Assembly: GCA_023213395.1 (NCBI GenBank)
Contig: CM041465.1
Span: 196,485,741-196,549,740 of the forward strand
Direction: 5' to 3'
DNA: 64,000 bases
Source of the DNA: Cycas panzhihuaensis
Lineage: Eukaryota > Cycadophyta
Below the pieces are notes generated by a model. It saw only the letters and a program-made list of their open reading frames with translations. It searched no databases and was not told where the DNA came from. Position 1 is the first letter of the stretch. Each line of letters starts with the position of its first letter. The position numbers and the translations under genes were made by a program. Of the stretch, positions 34,778-48,262 are shown one piece after another.

Positions 34778-37153
34778 TCAACTCAATTCCCTCAATCTTT
34801 TTATCAACGAGTCTAGAGATTTTCGCTTGGGATTTTGCTTCAAAGTCCGTCCACCAAAGCTGCCAAAGAGTCTGTCAGATGAATCCCTGAATTTCTCAGA
34901 AATCATGACTACCTTTCTGTAGTCCAAAGCACTATAATGCTTCTCCCTTATAACAGGATTGATGAAGTTCTCAGGATGGTTACTCAACAAAAGATTAACT
35001 AACTGTCTTGCCTCTGCCAGGGGCTGCTTTAGATCCCTTCCATTCTCGAGTCCATCCAAGCCACTATCATGCAATTGACTGTCTGCAAAAGACTCCAACA
35101 TTTTCAAATCGGTATCAATTCCCATAACAGCATTGATATTGTACCGCTTGACATTATCCCTGAGAAATGTAGCCACAATACAGTCCGATACGTGCTTCAA
35201 AGCACCGCTGATCACCTTCTCCAAGGCATCCAAGGGTAGGATTTGCCGCGCCGTGGAAACTAATGTCTCCAAGTAAATTAGTAACTCATTTGCATACTCA
35301 TTACCGTTCTGTGGAAAATCATCAGGTCCCCAATTAATATTATCAGTCAACTGCATGAACTCCTCTACCTTAGATTTGAGAAGCCTAAGCATAGCCTCAT
35401 TTGCAGCATCCCTGGAGCTCTTCAATACATGTTGGGAGTGGGGACGTTCTGCCAAGCGTAGCGGAATACCCGATAGTTGAGCTGCATGCTTTGTGAAAAA
35501 CTCACAAGCACGTTCCAAAACTGACATGTTAGCAGCGATCTGCATCGCCTGAGATACACCGAAGGTGGAATTTCGGATGAATTTAAGCAGACCCTCATTC
35601 AAAACATCAGTCAACAGTTTATCCAAGTACCTCTTCGCCACATCATAAAAATCCATGTGACCTCCATAGGACAAATAGCTTACCGAATCCTCAATAAAAG
35701 ACCTCACAATTCGACAGCAATCCGGGACGGTGGAAGAAAATGGGGCAATGTAAGGGAAAGCAGGCATAATATCCGAGGTCTGAATATGAAATGCCAACAC
35801 ATTCATATTGTACTCATATTCCTTCTTCATCACCATCTGTTCATACTTGTCAGTTGCAAGAACTTCACTGATCTGCTTTCTACAATCATTGAGAAGAAGC
35901 TCATGGTATTTGTCCCTATTCCTATTCAAAACATCCAGAAGAGGGTCAACTCGGTAGCCATACCTTCTCAGTGTCACTCCAAGGAGGCTCACATAATCCT
36001 TGATCAGAAGGAGATGGTTTGCCGTCTGCATTCTCGAGAACTGATCCTCCAAAACCGAACACATTTTGTTCACTGCCGTATCCCAAATAACCTCGACCTT
36101 TGTCCTGGAGATCAACCCTCCTCCCGTTCTCAGCACCCGATCCTCCACAATGAAAAAACCCGCAATCTGTGAGAAGAACAGCTGGTGGCCTTCAAGGAAG
36201 GGTTGCATGCCAGAGATCTGAAAGTCTGAGTTGAGCTGCAGCTTTCGATTTTCGTAATAGTACTCCCTGAACTGCTCCTGCAGTCCAAGGCACGTATTGA
36301 TATGGTACGCCCTGTAGACAGGGGTTATATCAAATTTCAAGAAGGGCTCTCCATCCTCCATTTCTTCTGTTTCCAAAGCATACACGCAGTCCCTTAAACT
36401 GGATCTGCTCTGTTCCTCTGCCTGCCTCTGTCTACTTCTCAACTCCTCCTCTCTCTGCCGGGCCGAAGAGGCTTGGCTAATCGCCAATTGCCCAATTTCT
36501 CTGGAAATAGTTCTGATCTGAACCAGCCAGTCATTGAATTCCTTGCCCACTCTCTTCTCCACATGAGCTCTCATTGCAGGTATTCGCTTCTCCACCATCT
36601 GTCGCAGGGCCACCGCAGGAATCCTCTCCAAGTAATCCCTCTCAATGGCATCCAAACTCTTCAACACCATGTAATAATTGTCGCTTACAATATGCCTGTT
36701 TGCCTTGGCACTCAACTCCATCACCTGTGAGCATATCTTCATCCCATGGATTGCCTCTGTTATATTCCTCTTCACGCCCTCGGCTTCCAGATACTCTTCC
36801 AGCTTGGCCAGCAAGGGATTCCCCACCTCCTGCAACTCCGAATTAACCCCGGACAGCGCATTCTTAAGCTCGTCTGCATCCGCCAACAACCCCCGGAGCT
36901 CGTCCACCGCATGGATGAAATCCTGGTAGTGCAATTTGCATACGTCCTCTATCTCAAATTCCTTCTTCTTGACGAAATGCCGAAGCTGATGCAACAGTAA
37001 TTCGGGCTTCCCCACCTCGAAAACTTTTCTGACGAGGGGACCCAAGTCATCACCATTACCAATAATGGAGGACACGGCCAAATCTTCCTGATTCTCCTCC
37101 TTATCCCCATTCTCCACACTGGTGGCCCTTCTCCTCGGCTTAGCCTGCATCAT
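34778..37153 (-). CDS. SEC15: Exocyst complex component SEC15
   Basis: A single uninterrupted 791-codon frame encodes a full-length SEC15 homologue, a subunit of the octameric exocyst that tethers secretory vesicles to the plasma membrane before SNARE fusion. In yeast and animals Sec15 is the subunit that binds Rab GTPases. The N-terminal part begins with ISSAI-like [19 protein letters not shown] (residues 28-46), and the family motif [15 protein letters not shown] is at 72-86. A charged helical stretch [20 protein letters not shown] is at 231-250. [12 protein letters not shown] is at 274-285. The C-terminal Sec15 domain covers about 450-765, with [18 protein letters not shown] at 509-526 and [19 protein letters not shown] at 607-625. 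The start is ATGATG at 37153, with A at -3. Length and intron-free structure fit plant SEC15 genes. SEC15A versus SEC15B is not decided. Confidence 0.97.
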   Translation of the reverse strand: MMQAKPRRRATSVENGDKEENQEDLAVSSIIGNGDDLGPLVRKVFEVGKPELLLHQLRHFVKKKEFEIEDVCKLHYQDFIHAVDELRGLLADADELKNALSGVNSELQEVGNPLLAKLEEYLEAEGVKRNITEAIHGMKICSQVMELSAKANRHIVSDNYYMVLKSLDAIERDYLERIPAVALRQMVEKRIPAMRAHVEKRVGKEFNDWLVQIRTISREIGQLAISQASSARQREEELRSRQRQAEEQSRSSLRDCVYALETEEMEDGEPFLKFDITPVYRAYHINTCLGLQEQFREYYYENRKLQLNSDFQISGMQPFLEGHQLFFSQIAGFFIVEDRVLRTGGGLISRTKVEVIWDTAVNKMCSVLEDQFSRMQTANHLLLIKDYVSLLGVTLRRYGYRVDPLLDVLNRNRDKYHELLLNDCRKQISEVLATDKYEQMVMKKEYEYNMNVLAFHIQTSDIMPAFPYIAPFSSTVPDCCRIVRSFIEDSVSYLSYGGHMDFYDVAKRYLDKLLTDVLNEGLLKFIRNSTFGVSQAMQIAANMSVLERACEFFTKHAAQLSGIPLRLAERPHSQHVLKSSRDAANEAMLRLLKSKVEEFMQLTDNINWGPDDFPQNGNEYANELLIYLETLVSTARQILPLDALEKVISGALKHVSDCIVATFLRDNVKRYNINAVMGIDTDLKMLESFADSQLHDSGLDGLENGRDLKQPLAEARQLVNLLLSNHPENFINPVIREKHYSALDYRKVVMISEKFRDSSDRLFGSFGGRTLKQNPKRKSLDSLIKRLRELS

Positions 37154-38364
37154 TCTGCCTCAGATCTCAACGAATTTTACCGTAGAACAATTGCAATTCG
37201 ATACACAAAATTCGCAGGCTTCAGAACCCAAATATAGAAATTTTGGAGCTTTAGGAGGCCATCGTAGAAGAATCCCAACGTTCCTTCAACATACAGAGAA
37301 TCCGTGAACGGATATGAAACGGAGAACCTTGGATCTTCAGCTATTTAAAAAACTAAAAAACTAAATCCAAGGCCCTCTGGTTCAATTTGGGTTGTGATAA
37401 AGGCCGAATCGAGCGGAATTGGGGTGAAAGAAAAATTCAGAGAGAGCGGCAGGGCAACATGAAATCGATGGCGTATGCGCTGGCAGAAATTAATGGCACC
37501 TTTTGTCGTCTGCCATAACCTTTTCTTACACCCGCGTACCTTGCGTCGGTTCAGAGTCAACACGTGAGGTGCGGTGAACGAACAAAACCAAAATTCAAAA
37601 TAAGTAGTTGTCCTACTCCGATTCGGTGATCCGACTCACTCAGCTTTCCATGTCGTGTCGAGGAGACACCATGTAACCCTAATCCATTGTTTAGGGAGTA
37701 CTCCATGTCTTGGGCGGGGACTTCTAGACCGTCGTTGAGATAAAGTTTGTGGTTCTATGATGCAAGCACAAAGCAAATGGTGGTGTTGGAAAAATATCCT
37801 ATTAGCACTTAAATTGAGCTCTATTTAGGATTACTTAATATGGATTGAATTTTATAGTCTCCATATGTTGTGATAAGAGCCTATGAAATAGTTTAAGATT
37901 TTTTTTCTTCTTTTTTAATAAAAGAAAATCTCTAGCTACCCTTGGTATAAAATTTCGAAGGAAGGAGAATTTTCAAGATCTAAGTTTTTATATCATCTTT
38001 GTATTGGTTATCTTTAAAGTTGATATCGTCATTGTATAACTGATGCATATTCAACGAATTTTGGTCGGACTAATTTCTTTACAGCAACAGACGCCGATCA
38101 AATTATTTTCCTATAAAGTGACTTGTACTCATGGGTTATGAATCTGAATAACATCTTACGAATCCATCCAACCTCATGAGGCTTGAAATAGTTTGGAATT
38201 GTACTCTTGTGCATAATGAGTCACATAAATTATTGATGTTGGGGTAATTGTGAAGTTATTTATAAGGTGATCCATTTGAATGTTCCAAATATTTGTTTTA
38301 ATTGGCACGACACTAAACACTTGATCAAATATTACTCTTTATAACAAAATGAGATAAAGTTTAT
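37154..38364. other. SEC15 5' flank: leader and probable promoter
   Basis: The first 400 bp upstream of the start codon are GC-richer than the distal flank and should contain the SEC15 leader and core promoter (minus orientation). No TATA box could be assigned with confidence. Beyond about 37.7 kb the sequence becomes AT-rich up to the chromovirus target site at 38365. No other gene is seen. Confidence 0.45.
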
Positions 38365-38369
38365 GTTAA

Positions 38370-38749
38370 TGTTATGTAGCTACCTCTAATAGTGGGATTT
38401 GATTGTTAGTATATGTGATCAAGGGTCTTGATTATTAATGCTAGCCATTAATCGTTTGCTCTCGTTAATGAAATACATGTCGTTGACACCTGCCAATGGA
38501 AATTCATGAAAAAGGTCTCCATTATCTTTATAAAGCCTTATCAAATATAGAGGGATCATTATTGTATATTTGAGATCTTGTTTATAGCATATTGTGGTGT
38601 TACTTTGATGTCCTTTTTGTGTTTTTTGAGTCTATAATCAACTATTTTACATTAATAAATATCGATTTATTCTATTGTTGTCAAGTTATTATGCCCTTTG
38701 AGCTCTTTTAATCAATTACTTATGTGAAAGTTAGAGCAAACCTAGACCA
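38370..38749 (+). repeat. 5' LTR of the chromovirus
   Basis: It starts TGTTATGTAGCTACC and ends TAGACCA. A TATAAAG box is near 38531. It aligns along its whole length with 42064-42447. Confidence 0.85.
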
Positions 38750-39527
38750 AGTGATATCAAAGCTTGACTCAAAGGTCCCTTCTATAATAACAATGTGGAA
38801 ATAAAGCGAACACTAAGACAAAAGCAAGGCAGAAGAAGTAGAAGTTCTGGTAATCCAATAAAAAAAAAGAAAATATTCCCTCTAGTGATATTCGTGACTC
38901 ATTCTCTTTTGCATTTTTTTTGCTTTCCATCTTGTAAAATTTTGTTATCCTTTTGTAAGTAGTGGTCTAGATAAAAACCTTATTTTGGGGGTTTTAAAAC
39001 ATTAACAAAAACGTTATCGCTATTAGCTAAGCATGCTTGGAGATAAGCCAACATGTGAAGTGGGATAATCTATATGTCAATACTCAGGCTTTAGATAGAA
39101 CTCGTACATAGAATTGCGCCTCTACATACCTTCAAGTATATAGGAGGACTCTTATAGATTTTCTTTTTTATAAATCCTATAATAGAAAAATAATCAGTTA
39201 CATATCACATGTAGTGCATTAGTTAGTAGTTAGCTCTAAGAAGACACTATCCACAAACACCTCAAACACAGATAACATGGCTAAGAATATAATAACCCTC
39301 TATAAATTATTGCCCTGAGATATTGGGTTAATTATTGTTAACATTAAGAAGTTTATAAGAGGGCTTATAAACTAAAAAATTATTTAGTTAAAAGTCTGTT
39401 TAGAAATTGGTTATCTAAACTCTGTTTCAAGTCTACAACAATTGCTTAACTATTGTCCATGGGTATATTACTATCAAAACACTCACTAACAAACTCTGTA
39501 ATTAAAACCCCTATTAATAAAATATTT

Positions 39528-39547
39528 GAGAGAGAGAGAGAGAGAGA
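39528..39547. repeat. (GA)n microsatellite
   Basis: About ten GA units lie in the non-coding leader of the chromovirus. Confidence 0.8.
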
Positions 39548-39847
39548 AGAAGGGTCTGCTAGCTTACTTCTTTGTAGGGTCACTTCTACAAATATTAGCT
39601 TTTTATAGATGAAAACTTTACTAATGAACAGTATGAAAAAAAGTCTTAAAATTTTTAAGTTTATATTATTTTTTATTAACCTCATTTTAATGACATCATC
39701 ATACTACAAGTATCTTATGGGTCCCATCATTGAATTTTAGTATATAATCTTACCTACACCATCTTAGCGAGTACATCACACTCATCTTAGTACACTAAGT
39801 GAGATTATTATATAATTTTAGGGGAAAATAGTCTACAGACACCCTAA

Positions 39848-40665
39848 ATAGTTTTTGTAATTAAGGGGTTAACAAGATATAGCCACCTCCCCTCTTCTAC
39901 CGTTCTACATCATTCCCTAACTCTTTAGTCCAATTTTTTCTATCTAATTTATTTTTTCTTTAAAACCCCTTCTTCTTCCCTTATCCTTTCTCTTAACTCA
40001 TCTCAACAACTTATATCTGCATATGCAATGGCTCCTCTTACTTAAGTAAATTAAATTTCAACACTAGAAACCTAATGCAACTCCTTTAATTAATAATATC
40101 ACAAAGCTCTCGAATAACATTGTAAAGCTTTCCATGCAAATATCCAATATGGCCTCCTCCTCCTCCACCTCCTTCAATTCAACCAGTAACTCCCCACCAC
40201 CTCCACCTCCCCTACATACATCCTTATTGCATCAACAACCACTCTACCATAAAGTCATTATCCTGATATTTAACCCCAACCTCAATAAGGACACTATGAA
40301 AAGTTGGATCAACAAGTTGGTGTCATACTTTTCTCTTACTTTTATGCCACTAGATGATAAACTAATCTTTGCCTCCATACATCTTAAAGGCAAACCACAT
40401 CATTGGTTCTATTAGTGCAACGTGAGAATCCCACCAACCAAATGTGGGACTTATTTTATAAATGTCTCTATAACCAATATGAAAACACATAAAATTAATC
40501 ATTCTTCAATCAACTTAGTCATCTTAAATAAACTGCATTGATTGAAGCATATACTAAAGAGTTTTAGGCCTTATAAAACCAGGTCTCCCAATCTCTCAAT
40601 TGCTATCTTACCATTGATATATATATATATATATATCCTGTTAACCCCTTAATTACAAAAACTAT
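39848..40665. repeat. Inverted pair of 33-bp sequences inside the chromovirus
   Basis: 39848-39880 and 40633-40665 are reverse complements with one mismatch in 33 bases (core TTTGTAATTAAGGGGTTAAC). They bracket the gag segment, and the right copy sits close to the gag/integrase deletion joint. Such high identity inside an otherwise decayed element is unexpected. No target duplication at their outer edges was found. An (AT)n run at 40617-40636 overlaps the edge of the right copy. Confidence 0.8.
40134..40620 (+). pseudogene. Chromovirus gag N-terminal fragment
   Basis: The open segment 40134-40415 has a Ser-rich and Pro-rich start (SPPPPPPLHTS) followed by the gag opening MKSWINKLVSYFSL and HLKGKPHHWFY, a typical gypsy gag layout. 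It stops at 40413-40415, and the downstream part decays before the deletion joint near 40.62-40.70 kb. No capsid C-terminus or zinc knuckle remains. Confidence 0.7.
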
Positions 40666-40699
40666 CAATTAATCCCAACATAATTACAGCCAATGGACT

Positions 40700-42050
40700 A
40701 CCAAAATCCACACTCAAAAGAATTGGCTTGAATATAACAATCATCTTCTCTATAAAAATCATATCATCATCCATTTTTCATTCTCTTTCATTTCCTGCAC
40801 CCTCTTAGAATATCATTCTACACCCTTAAAGGCCACCTTAGCTTGATAAAACCTATTATTGTGTTTGTGCTAAATTTTCCTAGCCATATATAAAATTTGA
40901 TATCCTCACCTTTGTCTTTAAATGTGACACATGCCAATGTAACAAACCTAGGACAATCACCTAATTAGGACCTCCATAACTCTTACATATTCTCTAAGGT
41001 AAATGGCAAGACATTGCCATGGGTTTCATCATTAGCCTTCCATCATCTGCTAGATTTACATCTATCCTTGTTATTATTAATCGACTAACCACATATGCTC
41101 ATTTCTTACTAGTCCACACCTCTTACAAGGTCCCTCACCTTGTTGATTTGTATATTTAATTGGTTTTCCATCTCCATAGGCTTCCTTTGACAATAATTTA
41201 TGAGTAGGACCCCAAGTTTAACAATTCATTTTGGTAAGAATTCTTTTGCGCTTTAGGAACCTTATTTAACGTGAGCTTATCTTACCACCCATAGATCAAT
41301 GGTCAATTAGAGGTCCTTAATAAAACAATTAAAACCTACTTATGTTATTTTACCTTAGAATACCAATGTAGGTGGACCTCTTAGTTAGCCCTCGTTGAAT
41401 ACTAGCATAACTCTTCTCGTCACTCCATTATTGGTATGTCTCCATTCATGGCTATTTATGATTATCCCTCATCATTCCACCATACCCTTACTATCGACCT
41501 TATAATGGCTATCGTCTAATAAAAATTGTAGGATATGGACCAAATTCTCCACACTTGTAAGCAAAATTTATTTATTGCTCATAATTACACGACTACCATC
41601 ATTCTGATCATTTCATTTTTAGTAGGTGACCTTGTATTTCTCTGCCTCCAACCATATAAGTAATAATCCCTAAAGCAAAATAAAAATCACAAGCTAACCC
41701 CCCACTATTATGGTCTCTACAAGATCCTTTAACATATTGGTAAAGTTGCTTATGCCCTAGAACTTCTCCCTAACATTAAGATTCATAATGTTTTCCATAT
41801 TTCTTACCTCAAAAAGTACCTTGGTAAAGTCATTATCCCATAAACTATCCTTCCCATCCTTAATGAAGAGTAAGTCCTCACTATTCCTCTTGACTGTGTC
41901 TTAGCCAATTATTAATGTTGCCTCTATAATAGGATCATCTTCGAGTGCCTTGTATAGTGGGTTGACTATGAACTGGAGGAAGTAACTTAGGAATTAGTAA
42001 AATTTGTTCATCAACATTTCTATCTTATTAGCTTTGAGGACTTAGCATCT
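40700..42050 (+). pseudogene. Chromovirus integrase and chromodomain remnant
   Basis: Frames read with stops give the integrase zinc-binding end (CDTCQCNKP, near 40925), the core (GKWQDIAMGFIISLPSS; then DPKFNNSFW at about 41208, where SDRD has become a stop-containing variant), and the distal block YHP...NGQLEVLNKTIKTYLCY and MSPFMAIYDYP. Near 41945-42050 a chromodomain is legible (VDYELEEVT followed by ELVKFVHQHFYL, then FEDLASQGKG), which is diagnostic of chromoviruses and in other members guides integration toward particular histone marks. At least ten stops make it non-functional. Confidence 0.85.
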
Positions 42051-42063
42051 CAAGGGAAGGGAC

Positions 42064-42447
42064 TGGTTATATAGCTACCTTTAATAGTACGACCTAATCA
42101 CTAACACATGTGATTGAGGGACCTAATTATTAGTGTTAGCCATTAACATATGTACACGGGTTGGTTACTCTCACCAATGGAGTGCATGTCACTAATGAGA
42201 ATTTAGGCACGAGGCCTTCACTGACTTTATAAGGCCTCATCAAATATAAAGATCATTATTATATATTTGAGATCTTATTTATAGCATACTACAATACTAC
42301 TTTGGTGTCTTTTTGGTGCTCTTGGAGCCTATGATCAACTATTTTGTGTTAATAAAGATTAATTTATTATATTATTATTTAAATTATTGTGCCCTTTGAG
42401 TTCTTTTAGTTAATTACTTATGTGGAAATTGGGGTAAACTTGCCCTA
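42064..42447 (+). repeat. 3' LTR of the chromovirus
   Basis: It starts TGGTTATATAGCTACC directly after the polypurine tract and ends GCCCTA before the duplicated target GTTAA. Confidence 0.85.
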
Positions 42448-42879
42448 GTTAACACCAAAATGAGTGGTAAATAAGTCGAGTGATATAAGCAAATTCCTAA
42501 TATAGATCCTCCATAAAAGGAGAAGACACTAAGTTATATAAGTATTACCAAGCAAGATGTACTTGTTAAAATTTATTAACAAGTTACTACTTGAACTTGA
42601 GCTCCATATGGGATCATTATCTAATTTCCTTCAACTAGATTAAGTCTATAACAAGTGTTGGGGTATGTATTATGTGTACATCTAATGACTTTGTAAAATG
42701 CATCTCACGGTTTTCAATTCATCAAACTCCTCCCAATAAGGTGGTATAATTTACAGAGTGTTTGCCATTATTCTTCTTATATTTCACCCTTGTTATGAAT
42801 ATGTAGTAGACATTAAAGAATAAAGTTAATCTAGGCGTAAGCTCACAAGATGTGGAAATATTAATTCACATGTAGGGAT

Positions 42880-43700
42880 AGATACCATATATGTAAGCAC
42901 TTGGCAACTATATGAAATATAAATCTCCCTTCCTATGTGATTATGCTTAATAAGAAAGGCTTATAACTATACTCAAATTACTTAAGGAGTATTTAATGGT
43001 AATTTATAGTCTTCTTACTTCTAATTGTTGTTGCTAATGAGTTTCCTCTATTTCCTTTATATGTATATTTTGATGGTTAACATACATGCCATTAAAATTT
43101 CTATAGATAATTAAAGATAATAATGGTTGTTAAAGCAAAGGAGATAGTAGCAATTTCTATATATGTAAGTACTTTGGGGTTGTGTGAAATATAAATCTTC
43201 CTTCCTATATGATTATGCATAATAAGAAAGGCTTATACATATACTCAAATTACTTAAGGGCTCTTTGATGGTAATTTATGTTCTTTTTACTTATAATTGT
43301 TGTTGCTAATGAGTTTCTTCTATTTCATTTATACATGTATCTTGATGGTTAATATTGATGCCACTAAAATTTCTATAGATAATTAAAGATAATAATGGTT
43401 ATTAAAGTAAAGGCAATAGTAGCAATTTCTATATATGTAAGCACTTTGGGCCTTTTTGAAAATAAATCTCCTCTCTTATGTGATTATGCTTAATAAGGAA
43501 GGCATATAATTATACTTAAATTACTTAGGGAGTCTTTGATGGTAATTTATGTTCTTCTCACTTCTAATTATTGTTGTTAATGAGTTTCTTCCATTTCCTT
43601 TATACATGTATTTTGATGGTTAACATGCATACCACTAAAATTTCTATAGATAATTAATGATAATAATGGTTGTTAATTCAAGTAATAAAGAGTCTTTAAA
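42880..43700. repeat. 272-bp tandem repeat, three copies
   Basis: The word ATGTAAG(C/T)AC recurs at 42891, 43163 and 43435, exactly 272 bases apart each time, and most of each unit aligns (for example AAATTTCTATAGATAATTAA and the block TTGATGGTTAA). A degraded partial fourth unit continues to about 43760. Units are AT-rich with no coding potential. The array lies 430 bp beyond the chromovirus. Confidence 0.9.
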
Positions 43701-43760
43701 TGTAAAGTTTAAGGATCTTCTTACTTCTAATTATTGTTAATTTCCTTCTCTTATCATTAC

Positions 43761-46700
43761 GCTTATATTTTGATGGACAAACCTAAAGGTCACTTTAATG
43801 TTGATAATAGACAATACAACATTGTATGGAAATCATGATTTAATTAGTGAAAGTACTAAAGGTAAAATTTGTTAATTATATGACATCTATAAATGTGACC
43901 CTAATAAGTATGGGGCCTAATTATCACATACACACAAGTCTATGAGAACGAATTACTATACGTAACTCCATATTATATTGTCCATCATAAATCTAGTGAA
44001 CTTAAATCTATATGATTTATAATTACAAAATGATAATGTTCTTGGAATGGGTGTCCTTTGCGCTTGATGTTTAAAGTAACCTTGACATGCAAGTTTCTCC
44101 TAAAAATTGAAGTAGAGTTGTCTTGCTTCATGGCATATTAAATGATTTTATTGTACCTTCATAACAATCATAATTGAGTAGAAGAAAAATAGACAAAAAA
44201 TTGGGATGGGTTTTAACTTTTTTATTGACCCTTTTGTCAAGCCCTTCTTACAAGTTATTTACTAAACTTTTTATAATTGTATAATACTTACTACAATCAA
44301 GAGAGTTAATTATTTATATCATAAAATTGACATAACATGTCTAGAAAATATAATTTTAAAATCTCACATGGTTTTTATATTATTATATCTAATAGGGGAT
44401 TCTTAAGACACATGGGTATGTGATCCTTCTTCTTAAATACTGAGCCTTTATTTAAGCCCATTCATATAATTATGCTATAAGATATAGATGATCTAAATAG
44501 GAGACCAATGAATAGTATGAAGGATCCCCTCAATCCCCATCACTGTTCTCACTCCCCCACACTGTTCTCACTTGCCCACCTCTCCCAACACTTAGCCCCC
44601 CTAAATTCCTCTAATCTTTCTAGAAAAACTCTAGGAGAAAGCCACTTTAACTAATTGCATGTTAAAGGAAAATAATTGTAGGCATTATTGAGGTAAATTA
44701 AGATGATTTCAAGAGGTTGAAGATCATGGTAAAAATAATTTTAAGAGATTAAGCTAGCATGGAGTATTTAGAATGGGCTTCTTCTATAATGTAACCATAA
44801 TTATTTGCTTAATTAATATAATTAGATGGAGGAAATTCTTTTTTCAGTTAGTTAAAATTTTCATGCATTTAATTATCATTTCATTAGATAAGATAATTAT
44901 GGTTCTTCTAGAGAAGAAATCTCTTATACCCTTTAAGGAAAAATTAGTAAGGGATGTATTATTTTATACAAGCAGTTAAAAGGAGGAAATTCCTAATTAT
45001 TAAGGGTCATAAAGAGTTATTTCATAGGAAAAATCTTGATTTAAAATAAGTGATTCATTAAGAAGTACAATAATAGAACTAAAGAATAATAAGTAAGAAG
45101 GTATAACTCAAAATAAGGGGAAAGGAGCACTATAGGGACCATTGGAACAAAAAAAAGGGATAAAATTAATATTATATTATTAAGAAAATTACATGAGAAA
45201 TGAATGGACAATCTTACCATCCAAATCTTTAATTTATCAGTTTTATAAGATGTATTGAAATTACACTAAGTTTGAGATATACTCTAAGTGGTTTTGTAGT
45301 CATTGCCAAGGTCTATGAGATGGAGGGAGGAGTGGGATGGCTAGATTACAAGGGAAGTGGAATTTTAAACTTAAGAAAAGAGGGCAATTTACAAATTGAT
45401 TTGAGAAACTATAAGATAAAACTTTTGTCCTTTAAATTTGTCTATGGTTTAATCAGAACATGTGGCTTATAAAAAGAGAATAAATCTTTATTTTTTAACT
45501 TGAAATATCTAGGTCCACTAGAAGTCCATGTTTGACATTAAATGCAATTTATTTCAAAAGAATTATAAGGTAAAGATAGAATGAAGAATATCAGGAGCGT
45601 CTTTGGAAAGGCATTCTATGTTGGTTCTAATACTCTCATAAAACTCACTAATTATGTTATTAGAGTCTATATTAGAATGGAATCAAGCAAGCACACACAC
45701 ACACACATATATATCAGTAGACCTTAAAGTTGGTCTTACACTTTCCTATGAAATGAACTTGGGGAGAGTTCCTTTGAAATTTCACCTGTGATAAAAATAA
45801 TCACCTATTAGGAATTATAAATTTGTTAAACCCCCAATCCATTATTAGTAGCAAGTCATTGGGTAAATTATTCTCTTATATCAATTCCCCATAAGTCATT
45901 TGTAGGGTAGGTCACTTAATGACCTCCTATATGACATGCCCACACTCTATTATATATTTTCTTTTTCTTAAACTTGTAGAGACTCCATCATTTACTTGTT
46001 ATCATAATATCTCTGTTTAACTATATAAATATCATTTCATTCCCTCCACCCTTCATTTAGTGCATTCTAACCTATATCTTCTATTATGTGTACACTTCCC
46101 TCTACTTTATGTTGTTTGCCTCCCACTCTACTCTATATCCTCCACATTGTGTTCTTTACTCTATATAGTGTTCTTTCCTTCTCATGTGTCTCTTCCTCCT
46201 CCAGTCTAACTTTTCTCTATTTATAACATATATTTACTTCTAATGATGATTTAGGACTTTGATGCTAATGAGTCATGCCTCCAATTTTTATGTGGACCCT
46301 TTTTCATAATGATTGGGTAGTCTTGAGGATTAATCATAGGAATAACCAATGAAGTCTTCCTCCTTATGATGTTTTAGTGATCTTGACTTCTAATAATTGG
46401 AGATGACTAATAAGTACATGGATATAAATATTCTATTATGGCCATTATAATGGATCTCTTTTGAATTTTAAAATTGTACCTTTGATATTAAGCTATTTAT
46501 GTTTTTTTGTTCCATGTGGGAGCTCAATTTCCTTTATATAAAGATCTTATATCATTTCTTTATTTTTATAAAAACATTAAAATTCAAACTTTACACTATT
46601 TAAAGTTGTAAGTTTGGGTAGTATTCTTATTTCTTGACATTTCTATGAGTGTAACAAACTTCTTATATAATCAATATCTCCACTTATGGTGATCTAACAC

Positions 46701-48262
46701 AATAAGAAGACTTTTTAAAAGTAAGAGGCTTTATTTCATTAATTTAAAAAAATTGAAAAAAAAGTATAATATGGTAGGATGTTTGCCTCATAAGGGTACT
46801 TACAACTATAGACTAACTACCATAGAAAACTCCCTTCCTCCTCTCTATCTCTCCTACCCAAACAACTACCCCCTATTATTTGTTATTAATTTTAGGGGAA
46901 TATCTCCTTACTTTCTCCTAGTATGCAAGTTAATATATAAAATGTTTGTTACAAAATTTATTCGTAGTGTTTTATACATGTAATGACAATTATAAAAATA
47001 AAGAAGAGATACTACTGAATATGAGATTTGGATCAAAGTTTGTAACAATTATTTAAAAAGGGGTCTTACCATCTTGTAGACACTCAAGCTCACACTAAGC
47101 TAGGGGCACTACCCTCGAACCCTACTAAGGGGTGATACCACTAGACTCTACCAAGGGGATTTAGAAAAATATTATAGATCATATGGTCTATCCTTATTAA
47201 TATCTATAACTTCCATAGTTTAGGATACCTTAGAAATGAGTATTTAATATTGATGATAAAGTAATTTTATTTCCCTAAGTGTTATTCATTCATTAACTAT
47301 TACCCCTTTAATGCTATCATGCATTTAAAGAAGAATAATATTAGGTACTTGTTGTAAATATATAATGCATGCATAAAGTAATAAAAACAAGATTTGGATT
47401 ATAACATAAAATATCCAAGAGATTTATAAGTTCATTCAATTAATGCCCTACATAGGTAAATTCAAGGTTTTGTTACTTTAATTAATAACATCTTAATATG
47501 CATCCTTTACTTAACATTTAAATGGAAAATCAAGATCATCTTATTCCTTTAAGATTCCTATACTTCTATCATTCTACTAATTACAATCTTTATAAGAGTG
47601 CCTTATGTGGTAACATCTTTAATATGATCATAAACATTAATTAGTATCATACTTGTCATATGTATTTCACATATAACAAACCCATAAGAGGGGGCTTTGT
47701 TATGTAAAATACTAAGAATAACAAACATAACTTAAACATAAAGTAATGCTTTAAAATAGTTTAAATAAGAGAAAAATAGATGAAGGAAATCTTCCATAAG
47801 ATACTATTCATAATAATGATTCTCCATGAGGTGTTTTACCTATTTATATGCTTTATGGACCTTCTTAAATAAGGTCATTTGATCTTAATTTTTATCCTCT
47901 ATATATTAGGGATTTTTTATTATGTGTGACCTAAAGGGTTCATAAAAAAACCCTCTCCTTTTAAAATTCTTTGCCCTCAAAGAATTATAATGCAATAGGC
48001 CATTGTAAGAATGATTGGGATTTCAATGTGGTATTTTCTTTGAATTTTTTTTCCAATTAGTAAAATATTCATAAATGACTTTGGTGCATAGTTTCTTTCT
48101 CCTTATGTATATAATAGTTTTTAGCTCTGTGATTAATCTTCCTTCTTTATTAAGGATTGTAAGTTCTATTTAGTTATTCTTTATTATCCTAAAAACTTGA
48201 TATATAAGAAGCATCATGGATCATATATTTGTTGGGGAGGTCTAATTTATAACCTACTTCTC
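43761..48262. other. AT-rich region without a recognised gene
   Basis: Only short frames are present (for example 44773-44979, 45272-45472, 46753-46983) and none resembles a known protein. A (CA)n-(TA)n run is at about 45692-45713. Near 47.94-48.0 kb a minus-strand purine-rich segment (TTTAAAAGGAGAGGG) resembles a polypurine tract of another decayed LTR element, but no partner LTR was confirmed. Confidence 0.4.

Larger units (their letters stand above)
38370..42447 (+). mobile_element. Ty3/gypsy chromovirus, internally deleted
   Basis: The LTRs are 38370-38749 (380 bp) and 42064-42447 (384 bp). The primer-binding site TGATATCAAAGC (38752-38763) starts 2 bases after the 5' LTR and the polypurine tract AAGGGAAGGGAC (42052-42063) abuts the 3' LTR. 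A perfect 5-bp target duplication GTTAA flanks it (38365-38369, 42448-42452). Gag is followed directly by integrase and chromodomain, so protease, RT and RNase H have been lost. The LTRs differ substantially, indicating an old insertion. Confidence 0.92.

Noticed and set aside
35657-36172. 171-codon plus-strand frame inside SEC15, and others at 36473-37000
   Set aside because: They are antisense shadows of the SEC15 coding frame with no similarity of their own.
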